Assembly (NCBI GenBank): GCA_023139255.1
Contig: JAGLNY010000054.1
Span: forward strand, 1 to 8,182
Origin: Spirochaetales bacterium
GTDB lineage: Bacteria > Spirochaetota > Spirochaetia > JABMQR01
Reading direction: 5' to 3'
DNA length: 8,182 nt
Below are positions 6,128 through 8,182 of the stretch, piece by piece; position 1 is the first letter of the stretch, and every line of letters begins with the position of its first letter. The notes under the pieces are model-generated. The model saw only the letters and a list, made by a program, of their open reading frames with translations, was not told the DNA's origin and made no database searches. The position numbers were made by a program, and so were the translations under genes.

Positions 6128-7768
6128 TTAATCTACAACCTTGAATCCAATATTTTTGTCACCTTCTACCCATTTTGTACCGTCACTTTTAAGATTATCG
6201 ACAAGATCGAAATCAGAAATTTCTCCATCCCTGTCCATATCGACAATAATCATATACGCACCTGGGGTCATCGGAGCCCGCCATATAGTCTGCTGCCACC
6301 AACCATTACTGCATCCGTATTGAACGGGGACACGTCTCATAAATGTCCCTGTAGCAGGTATTATTTCAGCACCTGAAGTAAGTGCTTGTGAAGCATCTAC
6401 AATGTATACATTAACGTATTGTCCCCAAAAGCTGCTGGGCATCGATGCCCCGCTAGCTTGCCAACCGGCCGGAGTCCGATAGGGATTCCAGATAACTTTT
6501 ACACCTCTGCCCCAGAAAGCACCACTGTGAGAGGACCACCTGGTGTCATACCCGCTTTTTATGAAGGTGTCCCGGTAATCATAGTCATACTCGTACCTAT
6601 ACGTGGTTGCATTGTATCTCCATCTGAATACTCCACCCGAGGCAAGCTGCAATGATACATAATCGGCTGGCGGTATCGGTTTTTCTTTCACAATGAAACC
6701 GGCAACGCCATTCCCATCGATACTATCCAGATAGAATGATGTAAAGCCTTCTTTCATAATTTCGTAAACTCCGCGTACATCTTTATCCATCATATCCAGA
6801 AAGACGCTGAATGACTCTCCTTCAGCCCATGCTGGAATTAAATCTTGCTTTTGAGCGGTTTCAAGACCATCAATATCAACATAACTAGTTGGTCGATCTA
6901 CTGGCCAGGGCATATGAACACCCGTTGGTCCTCCATATGCTTTTCCAGCTGCTTCTTCCATAAGTTCTTCGACAGTGAAATCCTTGTAAAACAGGGCATT
7001 ATCAACAATTCTCTCTCCCTCCCGAAAGCTGTCTCCGGTAAATGGCAGAATCCAGATTCGTACTTTTTTAGTCAGGCCTTCATCGCCTTCAATCAGTGGG
7101 GTCATACTGGCAACTTTTACATATAATTTATTTGTCAGTGGTGTACCATCATAACCGTCCGGATATTCATCAATAGTAGGAAGTTCTTGATCGGAATGGT
7201 CAGGATAATCAGAATAGAACGCATTCTCCATGGTAAATTTATCGTCACCGTCCACGTCCACGACCTTTCCGGCCATAACAATGGGCTGCGGCCGCTCAAA
7301 GTTGTCATTTGAGCTTACAAAAAAGAAGGGCAGTCGGAAATCTGTCTTGCCGCGTGCAACAGCCTCCTCGTCAAACACCCTGATATAGAAAGCTTTGAGG
7401 GCTACCTCTTCTTCCGCTAATGTCAGATTTCCATCTTCATCCTGTTTGAAACCAATGTCATACCAGAGCGGGCTAATCCCGATTATACCATTCTCATCAG
7501 ACATAGTGATTATTTCAACAATAACTTTATCGACAGGGTCAAGACATTGAATCGTATAATCCTTATCAGGTTCAAGTCCTCGAACCTGAACATATAAGGT
7601 ATCGTTTGGAACCATTTTCAGCGTCTTCTCCAGGTTCGAGTTAAATATCTGGATGAGGGGAATCGGTCTTGTTCTCGATTCGATAAACTCATTAATCAAA
7701 TCACAGGAGGCCAGAACCCCTATACATAAAAGTGCTATAAAAAGCGCAATAATTTGTTTGGTTTTCAT
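6128..7768 (-). CDS. Secreted lipoprotein with Asp/Gly-rich calcium-loop-like motifs, function unknown
   Basis: This is a 546-residue precursor with a lipoprotein signal: KTK, a hydrophobic stretch, then the lipobox LASC with C22 as the lipidated residue. The +2 residue is Asp, an inner-membrane retention signal in Escherichia coli but not dependable in other phyla. The mature part is acidic and rich in aromatic residues and predicted beta-strands. The clearest motif, DMDRDGEISDFD (510-521), fits the 12-residue D-x-D-x-D-G-x-I-x-x-x-D calcium loop of dockerin/EF-hand type. Related Asp/Gly loops occur at 110-114 (DEDGN), 171-176 (DVDGDD) and 351-354 (DGNG). The C-terminal PGAYMIIVDMDRDG pattern resembles a tail seen in other secreted bacterial proteins. 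The ATG at 7768 follows AGGAGG (7779-7774) by 5 bases. The preceding gene's stop touches this Shine-Dalgarno, so the two are co-transcribed and possibly coupled. I do not recognise the family. Confidence 0.85.
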   Translation of the reverse strand: MKTKQIIALFIALLCIGVLASCDLINEFIESRTRPIPLIQIFNSNLEKTLKMVPNDTLYVQVRGLEPDKDYTIQCLDPVDKVIVEIITMSDENGIIGISPLWYDIGFKQDEDGNLTLAEEEVALKAFYIRVFDEEAVARGKTDFRLPFFFVSSNDNFERPQPIVMAGKVVDVDGDDKFTMENAFYSDYPDHSDQELPTIDEYPDGYDGTPLTNKLYVKVASMTPLIEGDEGLTKKVRIWILPFTGDSFREGERIVDNALFYKDFTVEELMEEAAGKAYGGPTGVHMPWPVDRPTSYVDIDGLETAQKQDLIPAWAEGESFSVFLDMMDKDVRGVYEIMKEGFTSFYLDSIDGNGVAGFIVKEKPIPPADYVSLQLASGGVFRWRYNATTYRYEYDYDYRDTFIKSGYDTRWSSHSGAFWGRGVKVIWNPYRTPAGWQASGASMPSSFWGQYVNVYIVDASQALTSGAEIIPATGTFMRRVPVQYGCSNGWWQQTIWRAPMTPGAYMIIVDMDRDGEISDFDLVDNLKSDGTKWVEGDKNIGFKVVD

Positions 7769-7773
7769 AATTT

Positions 7774-7779
7774 CCTCCT
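7774..7779 (-). promoter_or_regulatory. Strong ribosome binding site of the lipoprotein gene, overlapping the previous stop codon
   Basis: The minus strand reads TGA at 7781-7779, sharing its last base with AGGAGG (7779-7774), then 5 bases to the ATG at 7768-7766. Ribosomes ending the upstream gene would sit on the start site of the lipoprotein, which fixes the start codon and indicates one transcript. Confidence 0.8.
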
Positions 7780-8182
7780 CAATCCATACTTGGGATAAAA
7801 TCTGTCAATGGAACTTGAACCACAATAGTGGCCATGTATTTTGCACTATCCAGGTTAAATGTGGAAGATGTAATGTTATCAATCAGATCCTCATTCTCTT
7901 CAGTTCCGCGAATGATATTAAACATTCCTACACCGACACTGATCCATCCCAATTTCAACCTGGCACCAATATTAATCATCTCATTGGTGGATTGTGTTAA
8001 GTCGAAATTTTCCAAATCAACCTGAACTCCCTGAATCTCCCCGAATACATAGAGCATATGCATCAGGTGGGCATCGACACCGAGACTAAATAACGGCATC
8101 CCAAACTCGCCAGCGCTCATAATCGTTTCTGCCATGGCCGTCACAGTAAGTTCCAGAAAATCGGGCAGGATTGAGATATATG
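7779..8182 (-). CDS. 3' end of an unidentified, beta-strand-rich gene cut by the window edge (envelope-like)
   Basis: The frame is open from the right edge to TGA at 7781-7779, giving 133 whole codons. A GTG at 8144 could be read as a start, but coding-like sequence (YISILPDFLELTVTAMAE) continues before it to the edge. The gene is therefore best treated as truncated. The visible part alternates glycine-rich, amphipathic strand-like stretches (FGMPLFSLGVDAHLMHMLYV, GARLKLGWISVGVGMFNII, ATIVVQVPL), a pattern seen in outer-membrane barrels. It does not end in the aromatic residue usual for Gram-negative barrel signals. It is the first gene of a unit with the lipoprotein downstream, so an envelope role is plausible. 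Family not recognised. Confidence 0.6.
   Translation of the reverse strand, partial: YISILPDFLELTVTAMAETIMSAGEFGMPLFSLGVDAHLMHMLYVFGEIQGVQVDLENFDLTQSTNEMINIGARLKLGWISVGVGMFNIIRGTEENEDLIDNITSSTFNLDSAKYMATIVVQVPLTDFIPSMD

Noticed and set aside
6053..6376. Plus-strand open frame over the terminator and the end of the lipoprotein gene
   Set aside because: It runs through the terminator hairpin and antisense to a well-supported gene, with no ribosome site.
7779..8144. Complete 121-residue gene starting at GTG 8144
   Set aside because: The frame stays open and coding-like to the window edge, and there is no ribosome site before the GTG, so a truncated longer gene is more likely.

Overview
The window reads as chromosomal DNA of moderate GC content from a diderm bacterium. 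A spirochaete is my best guess, but it rests only on gene style (AAA-ATPase/PD-(D/E)XK genes, a lipoprotein paired with an envelope-like gene, and a cysteine-tailed protein end at the left edge). No rRNA, tRNA, CRISPR array, transposase or integrase was found.

Layout. (1) Positions 1-229 (+) are the 3' end of a gene that starts outside the window; its product ends in a C-x3-C-x2-C-x2-C cluster. (2) Positions 297-1853 (-) encode an AAA-ATPase-like/PD-(D/E)XK nuclease-like protein of the DUF1703 type. (3) Positions 1854-2182 hold no intact gene. They contain a perfect palindrome just upstream of the nuclease gene and a broken copy of the gene end seen at the left edge. The nuclease gene is therefore bracketed by direct repeats of the same coding segment, with 42 of 44 bases identical and both differences synonymous. 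(4) Positions 2183-3151 (-) encode a YfeH/SLC10A7-type member of the bile acid:Na+ symporter superfamily. (5) Divergent from it, a good sigma-70 promoter drives a two-gene operon: a MelB/GPH-type MFS symporter (3239-4564) and a long PlsC-type acyltransferase (4561-5976), joined by an ATGA start/stop overlap. (6) The right third (6128-8182, -) is a two-gene unit: the end of an unidentified, beta-strand-rich gene cut by the window edge, then a 546-residue lipoprotein. It ends in a strong intrinsic terminator at 6062-6100.

How the genes may work together. The most suggestive unit is the MFS-acyltransferase pair. MelB-fold carriers include the animal lysophosphatidylcholine symporter MFSD2A, and Escherichia coli couples a different MFS carrier (LplT) to an acyltransferase (Aas) for lysophospholipid repair. 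The pair could therefore be a lysolipid import-and-reacylation system, but this is inference and sugar transport is not excluded. The lipoprotein has Asp/Gly loops resembling calcium-binding loops and probably works in the envelope with the product of the gene before it. The nuclease gene with flanking coding repeats looks like a rearranged or acquired segment.
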